From Motilibacter deserti (lineage in GTDB: Bacteria > Actinomycetota > Actinomycetes > Motilibacterales > Motilibacteraceae): a stretch of DNA of 64,000 nucleotides. Shown in pieces: positions 54,936-63,805 of the stretch (positions are counted from its first letter, which is position 1; every line of letters begins with the position of its first letter). Made by a program: the position numbers and the translations under genes. The notes below the pieces were generated by a model. The model had not been told where the DNA came from. It saw only the letters and a list, made by a program, of their open reading frames with translations, and did not search any database. The DNA lies in NCBI RefSeq assembly GCF_011250635.1, contig NZ_JAANNP010000001.1, positions 108,935 through 172,934 on the forward strand, written 5' to 3'.

Positions 54936-55489
54936 TGCGCGGCCCCGGCCGCGGCGGAGGGCCCCGGTGCCGCAGGCTTCGGCGTCGCGTCGGCCGTGCA
55001 CTCCTGGCCGAGCGTCTTGCGCTGGGCGATCGAGAGGAAAGCGGGGCAGGACGGCACGAGCCCGAGCTTGTCGGCCTCCTTGGCCAGCCGCTCGGGCGAC
55101 GCGAGCCGTGCCAGCTGCTGCGTCAGCGCCTGCTCCCGGTCGGCGAGCTCGGCCGAGCGCTTCTCCAGGTCAGCGCGGACGAAGGCGCCCTGCGCGAGCA
55201 CCGTGTTGAGCAGCAGCATCGTGGCCAGGCCACCCGCGAGCAGCGCGAGCACGAGCAGCACGAACGGCGCCCGCGGCGACCGGCCCTGGCGGGCAGCCGC
55301 GGTCGCCCCGGCCCGGGCCGTGGGCGTGGGGCGGACGGGAGAGCCGCCGCCGACAGCCCCGGCCCGTGCCCGCGGAGCGGCAGCGGCGGGAGCCCCGGTA
55401 CGCGCCGGCCCCCCCGCCGTGCTCGTCCCGCCCGGGCCGCGGCGCGCAGCGGCCACCCGACCGCGCCCCGGAACCGTCGTCGTGCTCAT
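54932..55489 (-). CDS. ftsL: Cell division protein FtsL-like
   Basis: Bitopic membrane protein of 185 residues. A basic Ala/Pro/Gly tail (1-73) and one transmembrane helix ([20 protein letters not shown]) are followed by a coiled-coil stretch with leucine spacing ([20 protein letters not shown]) and [16 protein letters not shown], typical of actinobacterial FtsL. Identification rests on position between rsmH and ftsI as well as architecture. ATG 55489 overlaps the rsmH stop by 4 bases. Confidence 0.9.
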   Translation of the reverse strand: MSTTTVPGRGRVAAARRGPGGTSTAGGPARTGAPAAAAPRARAGAVGGGSPVRPTPTARAGATAAARQGRSPRAPFVLLVLALLAGGLATMLLLNTVLAQGAFVRADLEKRSAELADREQALTQQLARLASPERLAKEADKLGLVPSCPAFLSIAQRKTLGQECTADATPKPAAPGPSAAAGAAQ

Positions 55490-56475
55490 GCAGCCTCCCG
55501 GACTCGTTCGGCGGCGCGCAGCCGCACCGAGGCCGCGCGCGGGTTCGCGGCGACCTCCTCCTCACTGGCTTGCTCGGACCCGCGCGTGAGCAGCCGCAGC
55601 TGCGGCTCCATCCCGGCGGGCACCACCGGCAGGCCCGGTGGCAGATCGACCGTCGAGGCGGCCGTCAGCACGCGCTTGACGATGCGGTCCTCGAGCGACT
55701 GGTAGGACATGACGACGACCCGGCCGCCCACCGCGAGCGCCTCGACCGCCGCCGGGACCGCCCGCTCGAGCACGGCGAGCTCGCGGTTCACCTCGATGCG
55801 CAAGGCCTGGAACGTCCGCTTCGCAGGGTGCCCGCCGGTGCGGCGCGTGGCCGCAGGGACGGCCTCGCGCACGAGCTCCGCGAGCCGGGCGCTGGAGGTC
55901 AGCGGTGCCCGCTCCCGCTCGCGCACCAGAGCGTCGGCGATGCGGCGGGCGAAGCGCTCCTCGCCGTACTCGCGGAGCACGCGGGCCAGGTCGGGCGCGG
56001 AGTAGGTGTTGACCACCTCTTCGGCGGTGATCCCGCGGGTCGGGTCCATGCGCATGTCGAGCGGCGCGTCCTGCGCGTAGGAGAAGCCGCGGCGCGCCTC
56101 GTCCAGCTGCAGCGAGCTGACACCGAGGTCGAACAGCACGCCTTGCACTCGCGTGATGCCGAGCCGGTCGAGCACCTCGGGGAGCTCGTCGTAGACCGCG
56201 TGGACCAGGGCCGTGCGGTCGGAGTACGCAGCGAGCCGGCGGCCGGACCGCTCGAGCGCCTCGGGGTCCCGGTCGAGGCCGACCAGGCGCACGTGCGGGT
56301 GGGCGCGCAGCAGGGCCTCGCTGTGCCCGCCCATCCCGAGCGTGGCGTCCACGACGACGGGCCTGGCGTCCACGCCCTCGGGGCCGGCCGCGAGCGCCGG
56401 GGCCAGCAGCTCCAGGCAGCGCTCGAGCAGGACCGGGACGTGTGCCGGCTCCGGTGCGCTCCCCGCGTCCTCCAC
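55486..56475 (-). CDS. rsmH: 16S rRNA (cytosine1402-N4)-methyltransferase RsmH
   Basis: SAM-dependent methyltransferase of 329 residues (MraW) acting on C1402 of 16S rRNA. SAM site [76 protein letters not shown] 56475 is chosen because a purine-rich GAGGGGGG lies 9 bases upstream and it gives normal length; other in-frame GTGs at 56502 and upstream lie in a short GTGGAGCG repeat. Confidence 0.95.
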   Translation of the reverse strand: MEDAGSAPEPAHVPVLLERCLELLAPALAAGPEGVDARPVVVDATLGMGGHSEALLRAHPHVRLVGLDRDPEALERSGRRLAAYSDRTALVHAVYDELPEVLDRLGITRVQGVLFDLGVSSLQLDEARRGFSYAQDAPLDMRMDPTRGITAEEVVNTYSAPDLARVLREYGEERFARRIADALVRERERAPLTSSARLAELVREAVPAATRRTGGHPAKRTFQALRIEVNRELAVLERAVPAAVEALAVGGRVVVMSYQSLEDRIVKRVLTAASTVDLPPGLPVVPAGMEPQLRLLTRGSEQASEEEVAANPRAASVRLRAAERVREAA

Positions 56476-56581
56476 TCCGCTCCACCCCCCTCGCTCCACG
56501 CCGCTCCACCCGTTGACCGGGGGCCGTTCGCCCCCACGTGCCACCGCCCGTGCACCCCGGTCCCCAACCGCCCGTCCCACC

Positions 56582-56621
56582 CTCGCGCCCTGGCACCGGG
56601 GAAGTGGTGCCAGGAGGCGAG
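56582..56621 (-). terminator. Hairpin between mraZ and rsmH (possible attenuator)
   Basis: A 16-base stem with one 2-base mismatch: CTCGCGCCCTGGCACC (56582-56597) against GGTGCCAGGAGGCGAG (56606-56621), with an 8-base loop, in the 189-base gap between mraZ and rsmH. As both genes point leftward it may partly stop or process mRNA, keeping mraZ expression higher than that of the rest of the cluster. Confidence 0.5.
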
Positions 56622-56664
56622 AGGAAGGGCGGGTGGAGACCGCAGCGCGCGGGCGCCGCCTGCC

Positions 56665-57105
56665 TCACAGCAGGCCGGGCAGCACCTCCTCGGCGAGCCG
56701 CTCGAACGACTCGGCCTCCTGCTCCTGGAACTCGCGCCAGCGGGTGGCGTCCCAGATCTCGACCCGCTTGTTCATGCCGACCACGACCACGTCGCGGTCC
56801 AGGCCCGCGTGCTGGCGCAGCACCGGCGGGACGGTCACGCGCCCCTGCTTGTCGGGGACGTCGTCGACCGCGTCGGAGAGGAAGAGCCGCTGCAGGACGC
56901 GGGACTCGCGCTCGGTGAAGGGCCGCGCCGCCATCGCGTCGGCCACCCGGCGGAACTGCTCGACCGGCCAGACCGTCACGCAGCCCTCCTGGCCCTTGGT
57001 CATCACGAGGCCCTCCGCGAGGCCCTCGCGGAACTTGGCCGGGAGGAAGAGCCGGCCCTTCTCGTCCAGGCGAGGGGTGTGCGTGCCGAGGAAGAGCGGC
57101 TCCAC
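56665..57105 (-). CDS. mraZ: Transcriptional regulator MraZ
   Basis: Ring-forming DNA-binding regulator of 146 residues with two SpoVT-AbrB halves: LDEKGRLFLPAKFREGL near residue 12 and PDKQGRVTVPPVLRQHAGLD near 85. MraZ represses the division cluster at its own promoter. GTG 57105 gives the usual N-terminus (EPLFLGTHTPRLDEKGR) and has GGGGAGG 7 bases upstream. Three correctly spaced MraZ boxes lie 75-99 bases upstream. Confidence 0.96.
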   Translation of the reverse strand: MEPLFLGTHTPRLDEKGRLFLPAKFREGLAEGLVMTKGQEGCVTVWPVEQFRRVADAMAARPFTERESRVLQRLFLSDAVDDVPDKQGRVTVPPVLRQHAGLDRDVVVVGMNKRVEIWDATRWREFQEQEAESFERLAEEVLPGLL

Positions 57106-57179
57106 GCCTCCCCCTCCCCGCGGAGAGCTCCCGGAGCGGGGGTTCCGCTCCCCCGAGGCTCCCTCATCGCTCCCTGTTC

Positions 57180-57204
57180 CTCCATGATGCCCCACCCTAC
57201 TCCA
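57180..57204 (-). promoter_or_regulatory. MraZ boxes, three at 10-bp period
   Basis: Read leftward, TGGAG (57204-57200), TGGGG (57194-57190) and TGGAG (57184-57180) are spaced exactly 10 bases apart. MraZ is known to bind TGGGN-type repeats separated by 5 bases. Position upstream of mraZ supports autoregulation of the whole cluster. Confidence 0.75.
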
Positions 57205-57572
57205 CACGGCTCCCCCAGATCCACCCCGCCGCTCCCGCTCGCCGACGCGTGTCGCGGGGCCGGAGCGGGGCCGGGGTCCGGCTATGGCATGGGTTCGCGC
57301 ACCCCGGCGGAAGCCGCCGGGGGGCCATCGGGAGGGCTGGTCGCAGTGCGGAAGCACTCCCTGCGCGCCCGGGCAGACGTACGCTGGGATCGCTGCCGTC
57401 GGGGGCGGGAGAAGGCTGTGCCTCTCGTTCGTTGGCGAGGCCGTACGGGACGGCACCGACGTCCCGCCGATGTGTGGCGCCCGGATGGACGGAGACGACG
57501 TCCTCCGGGAGTTGTGGGCGGGTCCTGCCCTCCCCGTGCGACGAGGCTCCATAAGCCGAGGAGGGCTTGTTC
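57205..57572. other. Intergenic region between mraZ and moxR
   Basis: These 368 bases between divergent genes should hold the moxR promoter. A GC hairpin from CCCCGGCGG to CCGCCGGGG lies around 57302-57322. Short frames here show no protein family and no ribosome site. A possible structured leader (57385-57520) was compared mentally with common riboswitch cores and matched none. Confidence 0.4.
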
Positions 57573-58571
57573 GTGACCGCTGTTGCTCCGCTGGGCCGCG
57601 GGCCCGCCGGCCCCGACGCCCCGATGACGCTGTCGGACGTGGCGACGGTGGTCGGCCGCATCCGGGGCGCCGTGCAGGGCGTCATCGAGGGCAAGGGCGA
57701 CGTCGTCAAGGTCGCGATCGCGACCCTGCTCGCGCAGGGCCACCTGCTGATCGAGGACGTCCCCGGAGTCGGCAAGACGATGCTGGCCAAGGCCCTCGCG
57801 CGCTCGCTCGACTGCAGCGTCTCGCGCATCCAGTTCACGCCCGACCTGCTGCCGAGCGACATCACCGGGGTCTCGGTCTACGACCAGGAGCGCCGGGAGT
57901 TCGAGTTCAAGCCCGGCGCGATCTTCGCCAACATCGTGGTCGGCGACGAGATCAACCGGGCCTCCCCGAAGACCCAGTCCGCGCTGCTCGAGTGCATGGA
58001 GGAGCAGCAGGTCACGGTGGACGGCCGGAGCTGGCAGCTCGAGACGCCGTTCATGGTCATCGCGACGCAGAACCCGATCGAGATGGACGGCACCTACCCG
58101 CTGCCCGAGGCCCAGCGCGACCGCTTCATGGCCCAGGTGTCCATGGGCTACCCGGCGGCCGAGGCCGAGCTGGCGATGCTGGACAGCCACAGCGCGGCGT
58201 CCCCGTTGGACGACCTCGCCGCCGTGGCCGACGCCTCCGAGGTCGCCGCGCTGACCGAGGCCGTCCGCTCCGTGCACGTCTCCCCCGAGGTCAAGCGCTA
58301 CGTCGTCGACCTCGTCACGGCCACCCGCACCTCTCCCGAGCTGCGGCTCGGGGCCTCTCCGCGCGCCTCGCTCCAGCTCGTGCGCATGGCCCGGGCGTGG
58401 GCCGCGCTCGACTTCCGCGACTTCGTGCTGCCGGACGACATCCAGGCGCTCGCGGTCCCGGTCCTCGCCCACCGGCTGCTGCCGACGGCGGAGGCGCAGA
58501 TGGCCCGCCGGAGCTCGGACCGGATCGTCGCCGAGCTGGTGGCCCGGGTGCCGCTGCCGGCGGGGCGGTAG
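57573..58571 (+). CDS. MoxR-family AAA+ ATPase
   Basis: AAA+ chaperone-like ATPase of 332 residues. Walker A LIEDVPGVGKTMLAKALA; Walker B region VVGDEINRASPKTQSALLEC; sensor 1 MVIATQNPIEMDGTYPLPEA; arginine finger AQRDRFM. MoxR proteins help mature or activate partner complexes, usually encoded nearby with DUF58 and transglutaminase proteins, as here. GTG 57573 follows GAGGAGGG by 6 bases. Confidence 0.93.
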   Translation: MTAVAPLGRGPAGPDAPMTLSDVATVVGRIRGAVQGVIEGKGDVVKVAIATLLAQGHLLIEDVPGVGKTMLAKALARSLDCSVSRIQFTPDLLPSDITGVSVYDQERREFEFKPGAIFANIVVGDEINRASPKTQSALLECMEEQQVTVDGRSWQLETPFMVIATQNPIEMDGTYPLPEAQRDRFMAQVSMGYPAAEAELAMLDSHSAASPLDDLAAVADASEVAALTEAVRSVHVSPEVKRYVVDLVTATRTSPELRLGASPRASLQLVRMARAWAALDFRDFVLPDDIQALAVPVLAHRLLPTAEAQMARRSSDRIVAELVARVPLPAGR

Positions 58572-58575
58572 GCCG

Positions 58576-59946
58576 GTGCCGGGGCGTCGCGTCCTCGGCC
58601 AGCTGCGGGGCGGCCTGTCCGGCCTGACCACGCGCGGGCGCAGCTTCCTCGCGGCGGGCATCGCGGCGAGCGTGCTGGCCTACCTGCTCGACCAGCACGA
58701 CGTCCTGCGCGTCGGCGTGCTGCTCGCCGCCGTGCCGCTGGTCTCGGCGTTCGTCGTGACCCGCAGCCAGTACCGCATCGCCTGCACCCGGCGGCTCGAC
58801 CCGCCCCGGGTCGGCGCCGGCGACCAGGCCGTCGTCCACCTGCGGCTCGACAACGTCTCCCGGCTGCCCACGGGCCTGCTGCTCGCCGAGGACCGCGTGC
58901 CGTACGTCCTCGGCTCGCGCCCGCGCTTCGTCCTGGACCGCGTCGAGCCTCAGGGCTCGCGGGCGGTGAGCTACCCGGTCCGCTCCGACGTGCGCGGCCG
59001 GTTCATCCTGGGGCCGCTCGGAGTGCGCCTGACCGACCCGTTCGGCATGTGCGAGCTGCACCGCTCGTTCACCGCGACGGACACGCTCGTGGTCACCCCG
59101 GCGATCACGCCCTTGCCCGGGGGTGTCCTCGGAGGCGCGCTGGCCGGGACCGGGACGAGCCGCGCGCGGTCCGTCGCCGCCGCCGGCGAGGACGACGTCT
59201 CCACCCGGGAGTACCGCCACGGCGACGCGCTCCACCGGGTCCACTGGCGGTCGACGGCTCGCCGCGGCGAGCTGATGGTCCGCCGCGAGGAGCAGCCGTG
59301 GCAGAGCCGTGCGACCGTGCTGCTCGACACGCGGGTCAACGCCCATCGCGGGGAAGGCCCCGCCTCCTCCTTCGAGCAGGCCGTCGGGATCGCCGCGAGC
59401 ATCGGGGCGCACCTCGCCGACCGGCGCTACCTCGTCCGGCTGGTGCTCGCCGACGGCACGATGCCGGCCGGCCCGGGCAGCGAGGCCTGGCACCCCGCCG
59501 ACACCCGGGTGGCCCTGCTCGACGCCCTGGCCGTCGTCGGCCCGTCGGGCGCCAGCGCGCTTCGGGCAGCCGCGCCCGCGCTGCGACGGGGCGGCGACAG
59601 CCTGCTCGTCGCCGTGCTCGGGGCGCTCGAGGCCGAGGAGGCCCAGGCCTTCGCCGGCCACGCCGGCCCCGGCCGCACCGCCGTCGCCCTGCTGCTCGAC
59701 GCCTCGACGTGGTCCTCGAACCCGAGCACCCGCGAGACCGAGGCCGCCCGGACCCGCGCCACCGCCACGATGCTGCGCGGGGCCGGCTGGCGGGTGGCCG
59801 TCCTCGGCGCCGGCGACCCCGTCGACGCCGCCTGGGCCGGCCTCGCCGGCAACGCGCCCGGTCGAAGGCCCTCGACCGGCGTCCCGACCGCCGGGACGTC
59901 GGACTCTGCGACACCCGAGCCTGCGACATCGAAGGGAACGGCATGA
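58576..59946 (+). CDS. DUF58 domain protein
   Basis: A 456-residue protein. Two adjacent hydrophobic segments near the N-terminus (about 25-60) anchor it. The DUF58 signature is STREYRHGDALHRVHWRSTA followed by ELMVRREEQPW and a vWA-like region beginning TVLLDTRVN. DUF58 proteins occur with MoxR and a transglutaminase; the trio is thought to act in envelope assembly, though its exact role is unknown. GTG 58576 starts 4 bases after moxR; the end overlaps the next gene by 4 bases. Confidence 0.9.
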   Translation: MPGRRVLGQLRGGLSGLTTRGRSFLAAGIAASVLAYLLDQHDVLRVGVLLAAVPLVSAFVVTRSQYRIACTRRLDPPRVGAGDQAVVHLRLDNVSRLPTGLLLAEDRVPYVLGSRPRFVLDRVEPQGSRAVSYPVRSDVRGRFILGPLGVRLTDPFGMCELHRSFTATDTLVVTPAITPLPGGVLGGALAGTGTSRARSVAAAGEDDVSTREYRHGDALHRVHWRSTARRGELMVRREEQPWQSRATVLLDTRVNAHRGEGPASSFEQAVGIAASIGAHLADRRYLVRLVLADGTMPAGPGSEAWHPADTRVALLDALAVVGPSGASALRAAAPALRRGGDSLLVAVLGALEAEEAQAFAGHAGPGRTAVALLLDASTWSSNPSTRETEAARTRATATMLRGAGWRVAVLGAGDPVDAAWAGLAGNAPGRRPSTGVPTAGTSDSATPEPATSKGTA

Positions 59947-62387
59947 CGAACCGGCTCCGGCTGGTGATCGCAGAGGCGCTCGCGGTCCTGCTGGCGGCCA
60001 CCGCGCTCTGGCCGATCTACGAGGACCGGCAGTGGCTGCCCTCGGTCGTCCTCGCGGTGGTCGTCCCGATCGCCGCCTGCGAGCTGCTGCGCCGGATCGG
60101 GCTGCCGCGCCTGCTCGTGCCGCTCGGCGGCGTCGCCGCGCTGCTGCTGCTGCTCGTCGCCACCCGGGCGCGCGAGGTCGCGCCCTTCGGCCTCGTCCCG
60201 AGCCCGGCGGCGATGGACCGGCTGCGCACCCTGACCGACGAGGGGTTCACCGCCGTCCAGGCGTTCGCGACCCCCGTCCCCACGCTCGGCCCGCTCGTGC
60301 TGCTGGCCGCCGGCGGCCTGGGCCTGCTCGCCGTGCTCGTGGACACGCTCGTCGTGACGCTGCGCAAGCCGGCCCTCGCCGGGCTGCCGCTGCTCGCGCT
60401 CTACGGCGTACCCGCCGCCATCGTGCCGGAGGGCGTGCCGTGGCTCGCGTTCGCGCTCGGGGCCGCCGGCTACCTCGCCATCCTGCTGGCCGAGTCGCGC
60501 GAGCGGGTCGGCCGCTGGGGGCGCACGCTCGGCGCCGGCCGCCGCCGCAACGGGGTCGTCGACTCCAGCCCCTTGTCGGCGATCGGGCGGCGGGTCGGCG
60601 CCGGCGCGGTCGGGATCGCCGTCCTCGTCCCCGCGGTCGTGCCCGGCCTCGACCTCGGCCTGCTCGGCGACGGTCCGGGTGCCGACGGGTCCGGCGACGG
60701 CTCGGGGAGCGGCAACGGGAGCGGGGACCCGCTGCTCGGCCTGCGCAACGACCTCAACCGCAGGACCACCTTCGACGTGCTCAGCTACACGGTCCGGCCC
60801 ACCCCCGGCACCGGAGCCGACGACCCGCTCAACGCGCCCTACCTGCGCACGCTGGTCTACGAGCAGTTCGACGGGGACCGGTGGGAGCCGGCGCCGACGG
60901 CGGAGGGCACCCCGGTCGTCGAGGGCTCGGACCTGTCCGTGCCTCCCGTGCTCGCCGGCCGCCCGCGCGAGCTCGACGTCGACGTCGAACGGCTCAACTC
61001 GCGCTATCTCCCGCTCCCCTACCAGGTCGGCCGCGTGAGCGGGCTGGACGGGCAGTGGACGCTCTTCCCCCGGGTCCGCGAGGTCGTGGCGCAGGAGCGC
61101 GGCGCGGTGGACGACCAGGACTACTCGGTGGTCTGGAACGAGCCGAACGCCCCCGCCGCCGAGCTGCTGGCCGCCACCGTCCCCAGCCCCGAGCAGATGG
61201 GCGAAGCCGGGGGGCGGCTGTTCCAGCAGCGGGGTGGTGAGGGGGTCACCGAGGCGATCACGGAGGCCCTCGACGACGCCGGCATCGGCCGCGGCGCGGC
61301 GCCGTACGAGAAGGCGTGGGCGCTGCAGCAGTGGCTTCGCGAGGGTGGCGGGTTCACCTACGCGGAGGACGCCCCTCAGCCGCCCAACGGCACCGAGCTG
61401 ATCACGCAGTTCCTGCGGGACAAGCGCGGCTTCTGCACCCACTTCGCGACCGCCATGGTGGTCATGGCCCGACAGCTCGAGATCCCCGCACGGCTGGCGG
61501 TCGGCTACCTGCCCGGCCAGGAGCGCGAGCAGGACGGCGACGGCTACCGCTACACCGTCACCAACGAGCAGGCGCACGCCTGGCCCGAGCTCTACTTCCA
61601 GGGCTTCGGCTGGCTGCGCTTCGAGCCGACGCCCGAGAGCCAGGACGGCAGCTCGCGGCCCAGCTACGCCTCGGCGGCCTCGATCGACGCGCTGCGCGGC
61701 GAGCCGACCCCCACGCCCACGGCGTCGGCGAGCTCGTCGGCCGCCCCGTCGGCCAGCCCGACCGAGCGCTCGGGCGGCCGCGACGAGAACTCGGACACGA
61801 ACGCCGACGAGTCCGGCGCCGGCGCCGGAGGCAACGGCCCGGACATCCCCTGGACCGCGGTGGCCGTGACGCTCCTCGTCGTAGTGGTGGTCTCGGTGCC
61901 CGCCCTGCTGCGGCGGTCCCTGCGACGCCGGCGGCTCCGGCCGGGCCAGCCGTCGCGCGCATCGGTGCTCGGTGCCTGGGACGAGCTGCGGGACACCGCA
62001 CTGGACCTCGGGATGCGCGGCGCCGGGCCGCAGACGCCGCGGCAGTTCGCCGAACGGCTAGGCGCAACCTTCTCCCTCGACGCGGCCGGCGGCGCGGCGC
62101 TGGGCCGGATCGCGTCGGCGTACGAGCGGGCGCGCTACGCCCGCGACACCGGCGCTTCCGAGGCGGCGGGCCCGTCCGAGGGCGGGGTGGTGGCCGACGA
62201 GGCGACCGTGCGCGCGCAGTTGCGGGCAGCCTCCTCCCGCAGCGCGCGGCTGCGTGCGCTGCTGCTCCCCCGGTCGACGACCCTGAGCTTGCTCGACGGG
62301 AGCCGCACCCGGCGGGCGGCGGCCGCCCGACGGGTCGACGCGGGGGTCCAGGGGATCCGCGTACGCCTCACGCCGCGCCGCGGGTGA
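59943..62387 (+). CDS. Membrane transglutaminase-like protein (TgpA family)
   Basis: An 814-residue membrane protein. Five to six N-terminal transmembrane helices (residues ~5-235) are followed by an extracytoplasmic transglutaminase domain with catalytic Cys in KRGFCTHFATAMVVMAR, His in NEQAHAWPELYFQGF and the closing WLRFEPTP (Glu in place of the usual Asp in this last motif). A Thr/Ser/Pro-rich linker, one more transmembrane helix (WTAVAVTLLVVVVVSVPALL) and a cytoplasmic DUF4129-like C-terminal domain complete it. ATG 59943 overlaps the DUF58 stop (ATGA). It is the third gene of the moxR operon. Confidence 0.92.
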   Translation: MTNRLRLVIAEALAVLLAATALWPIYEDRQWLPSVVLAVVVPIAACELLRRIGLPRLLVPLGGVAALLLLLVATRAREVAPFGLVPSPAAMDRLRTLTDEGFTAVQAFATPVPTLGPLVLLAAGGLGLLAVLVDTLVVTLRKPALAGLPLLALYGVPAAIVPEGVPWLAFALGAAGYLAILLAESRERVGRWGRTLGAGRRRNGVVDSSPLSAIGRRVGAGAVGIAVLVPAVVPGLDLGLLGDGPGADGSGDGSGSGNGSGDPLLGLRNDLNRRTTFDVLSYTVRPTPGTGADDPLNAPYLRTLVYEQFDGDRWEPAPTAEGTPVVEGSDLSVPPVLAGRPRELDVDVERLNSRYLPLPYQVGRVSGLDGQWTLFPRVREVVAQERGAVDDQDYSVVWNEPNAPAAELLAATVPSPEQMGEAGGRLFQQRGGEGVTEAITEALDDAGIGRGAAPYEKAWALQQWLREGGGFTYAEDAPQPPNGTELITQFLRDKRGFCTHFATAMVVMARQLEIPARLAVGYLPGQEREQDGDGYRYTVTNEQAHAWPELYFQGFGWLRFEPTPESQDGSSRPSYASAASIDALRGEPTPTPTASASSSAAPSASPTERSGGRDENSDTNADESGAGAGGNGPDIPWTAVAVTLLVVVVVSVPALLRRSLRRRRLRPGQPSRASVLGAWDELRDTALDLGMRGAGPQTPRQFAERLGATFSLDAAGGAALGRIASAYERARYARDTGASEAAGPSEGGVVADEATVRAQLRAASSRSARLRALLLPRSTTLSLLDGSRTRRAAAARRVDAGVQGIRVRLTPRRG

Positions 62388-63001
62388 GGCGGCGCGCTCC
62401 TCGGCGCGCGCGAGCCGGCGGCGTCGGCAGCGGACGGGAGACGCCCTGCCACGGCGCGGCCTGTCGCCGTGCGGGTGGTCGCTGAGGCGTTTTGCGCGGC
62501 GGGGCGAGCCACCGCGCATTGCGCGGCACCGTCGCCGTGGCCCGGGCGGTGCGGCTCGGTCGGCGCGGCTCGGCTCGGTCGATGCGGTCGTCGCGGGCGC
62601 AGTCGATGCGGTCGGCGCGGCCGGTCCTTGCGGCGGGGTGATGCGGCGCGAGTCGTGCTGCGGCAGACGTACTGCGACGAACCACCACCGGCGGAGAGCT
62701 ACTCGAGAGCTGGACCTGGACCGTCGACGGGATCGTTCCAGTGGTCCCTCGTCTAACTCATGGGCCTGTGCCCTGCCCGACTGTGCGGGAAAGCGGAATC
62801 CGCAGCGACCGGGCGCCAGGGGTCCGCTGGGCAGGCGTTCTCAGCAGCCGAGGCTGCTCAGCAGCCCAGGCTGCTCAGCAGCCCACGAGCGGACAGCCGT
62901 CGAGGAGAGCGTGCAGACGCCCGAGCGAGCGAAGAGCCAGCCCGCAGCAGTGCAGCGGGCTGGCCCCTAGGGACCTGAACAAGGCACGGGCGGACCCGCG
63001 G
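62388..63001. other. Repeat-rich intergenic region
   Basis: These 614 bases lie between convergent genes. They contain imperfect direct repeats of CGGCTCGGTCGGCGCGG and GTCGATGCGGTCG (about 62546-62620) and three imperfect copies of a self-complementary element GGCTGCTCAGCAGCC (about 62838-62884). A terminator hairpin is listed separately. Open frames here lack family resemblance and ribosome sites, so no gene is called. Confidence 0.55.
62936..62964. terminator. Hairpin between transglutaminase and DUF3040 genes
   Basis: The perfect 10-bp stem GCCAGCCCGC/GCGGGCTGGC with a 9-base loop lies 37 bases beyond the DUF3040 stop and can serve both convergent transcripts. Confidence 0.65.
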
Positions 63002-63394
63002 TCAGCGCCCGTCCTCGCGGCGCCGGTTCCACCGCTCCTCGACGCGGTCCATGAAGCGGCGGCTGCCCTGTTGCCGGCGCGTAGGCCGAGGGCCGGAGCC
63101 GGCGGCGGGCACAGCGCCGGGCGACGGGATCTGTCGCCAGCTGTGCACGGCGAACAGTGCCGAAGCGATCATGACCACGGCGCCGAAGACGCCGAGCGGG
63201 ATCAGCGGGGTGATGACGCCCGCGAGCAGGAGCCCGATACCCACGAGGAAGCCCGCCGCGGCCTTCACCACCCGGCGACGGTGCAGCACTCGCAGGTCAC
63301 TGCCACGCAGGGAAGAAGCGAACTTCGGATCCTCGGCGTAGAGCGCCCGCTCCATCTGCTCGAGCAGCCTCTGCTCGTGCTCGGAGAGCGGCAC
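63002..63394 (-). CDS. DUF3040 membrane protein
   Basis: A 130-residue protein with the DUF3040 start (PLSEHEQRLLEQMERALYAE, then DPKFASSLRG) and two hydrophobic segments (VVKAAAGFLVGIGLLLAGVI and GVFGAVVMIASALFAV), ending in a basic tail. It is an actinobacteria-specific family often found beside mraZ; function unknown. GTG 63394 has GGAGG upstream and begins the conserved motif. Confidence 0.9.
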   Translation of the reverse strand: MPLSEHEQRLLEQMERALYAEDPKFASSLRGSDLRVLHRRRVVKAAAGFLVGIGLLLAGVITPLIPLGVFGAVVMIASALFAVHSWRQIPSPGAVPAAGSGPRPTRRQQGSRRFMDRVEERWNRRREDGR

Positions 63395-63805
63395 GGTGTC
63401 CTCCTCCACGGACGTTCCTCCGCCAGAGGCGGTGAGTACCAAGGATAGGTGGGCTAACGGCCTTGGGAAACCGCATCTCCCACATCAACCCGTTCCCGGG
63501 CTACCCGCACTGGCAGATCACCGAACGTGACTGGCACATCATCCTATCCGGACATCACACCCGGACGGGGCGATGTACCAAGGAAGACGAGCGGCGAGGG
63601 CCCGTTCGTTCCTCGACGCCAGGGTCGGCTGGGTCACCCGGTGCGCAGGTTTCAGCAGCGGCGACGGCTCGACGGCCGGTAGAGAACCCGCGGCTGGCCT
63701 CTTCGGATGGAACTGCGAAGGGAGGCCGGGCGGACCCTCGATCACGCCCGGCCGGTACGCCCGCGCCCCGGACGTGACAGCACCGACGTAGCGCCACCGC
63801 GCGCG
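63395..63805. other. Intergenic region upstream of DUF3040 gene
   Basis: These 411 bases should hold the DUF3040 promoter. A 10-base direct repeat GTACCAAGGA occurs at 63436-63445 and 63575-63584. A + strand frame from TTG 63463 (NRISHINPFPGYPHWQITER) has gene-like codon use for about 35 codons but no recognisable family. An inverted element near 63722-63754 (GGCCGGGCGG, CGCCCGGCC) may end the chemoreceptor transcript. Confidence 0.45.

Noticed and set aside
57385..57520. Riboswitch (c-di-AMP or similar) before moxR
   Set aside because: Some hairpins are present but none of the conserved cores could be identified.
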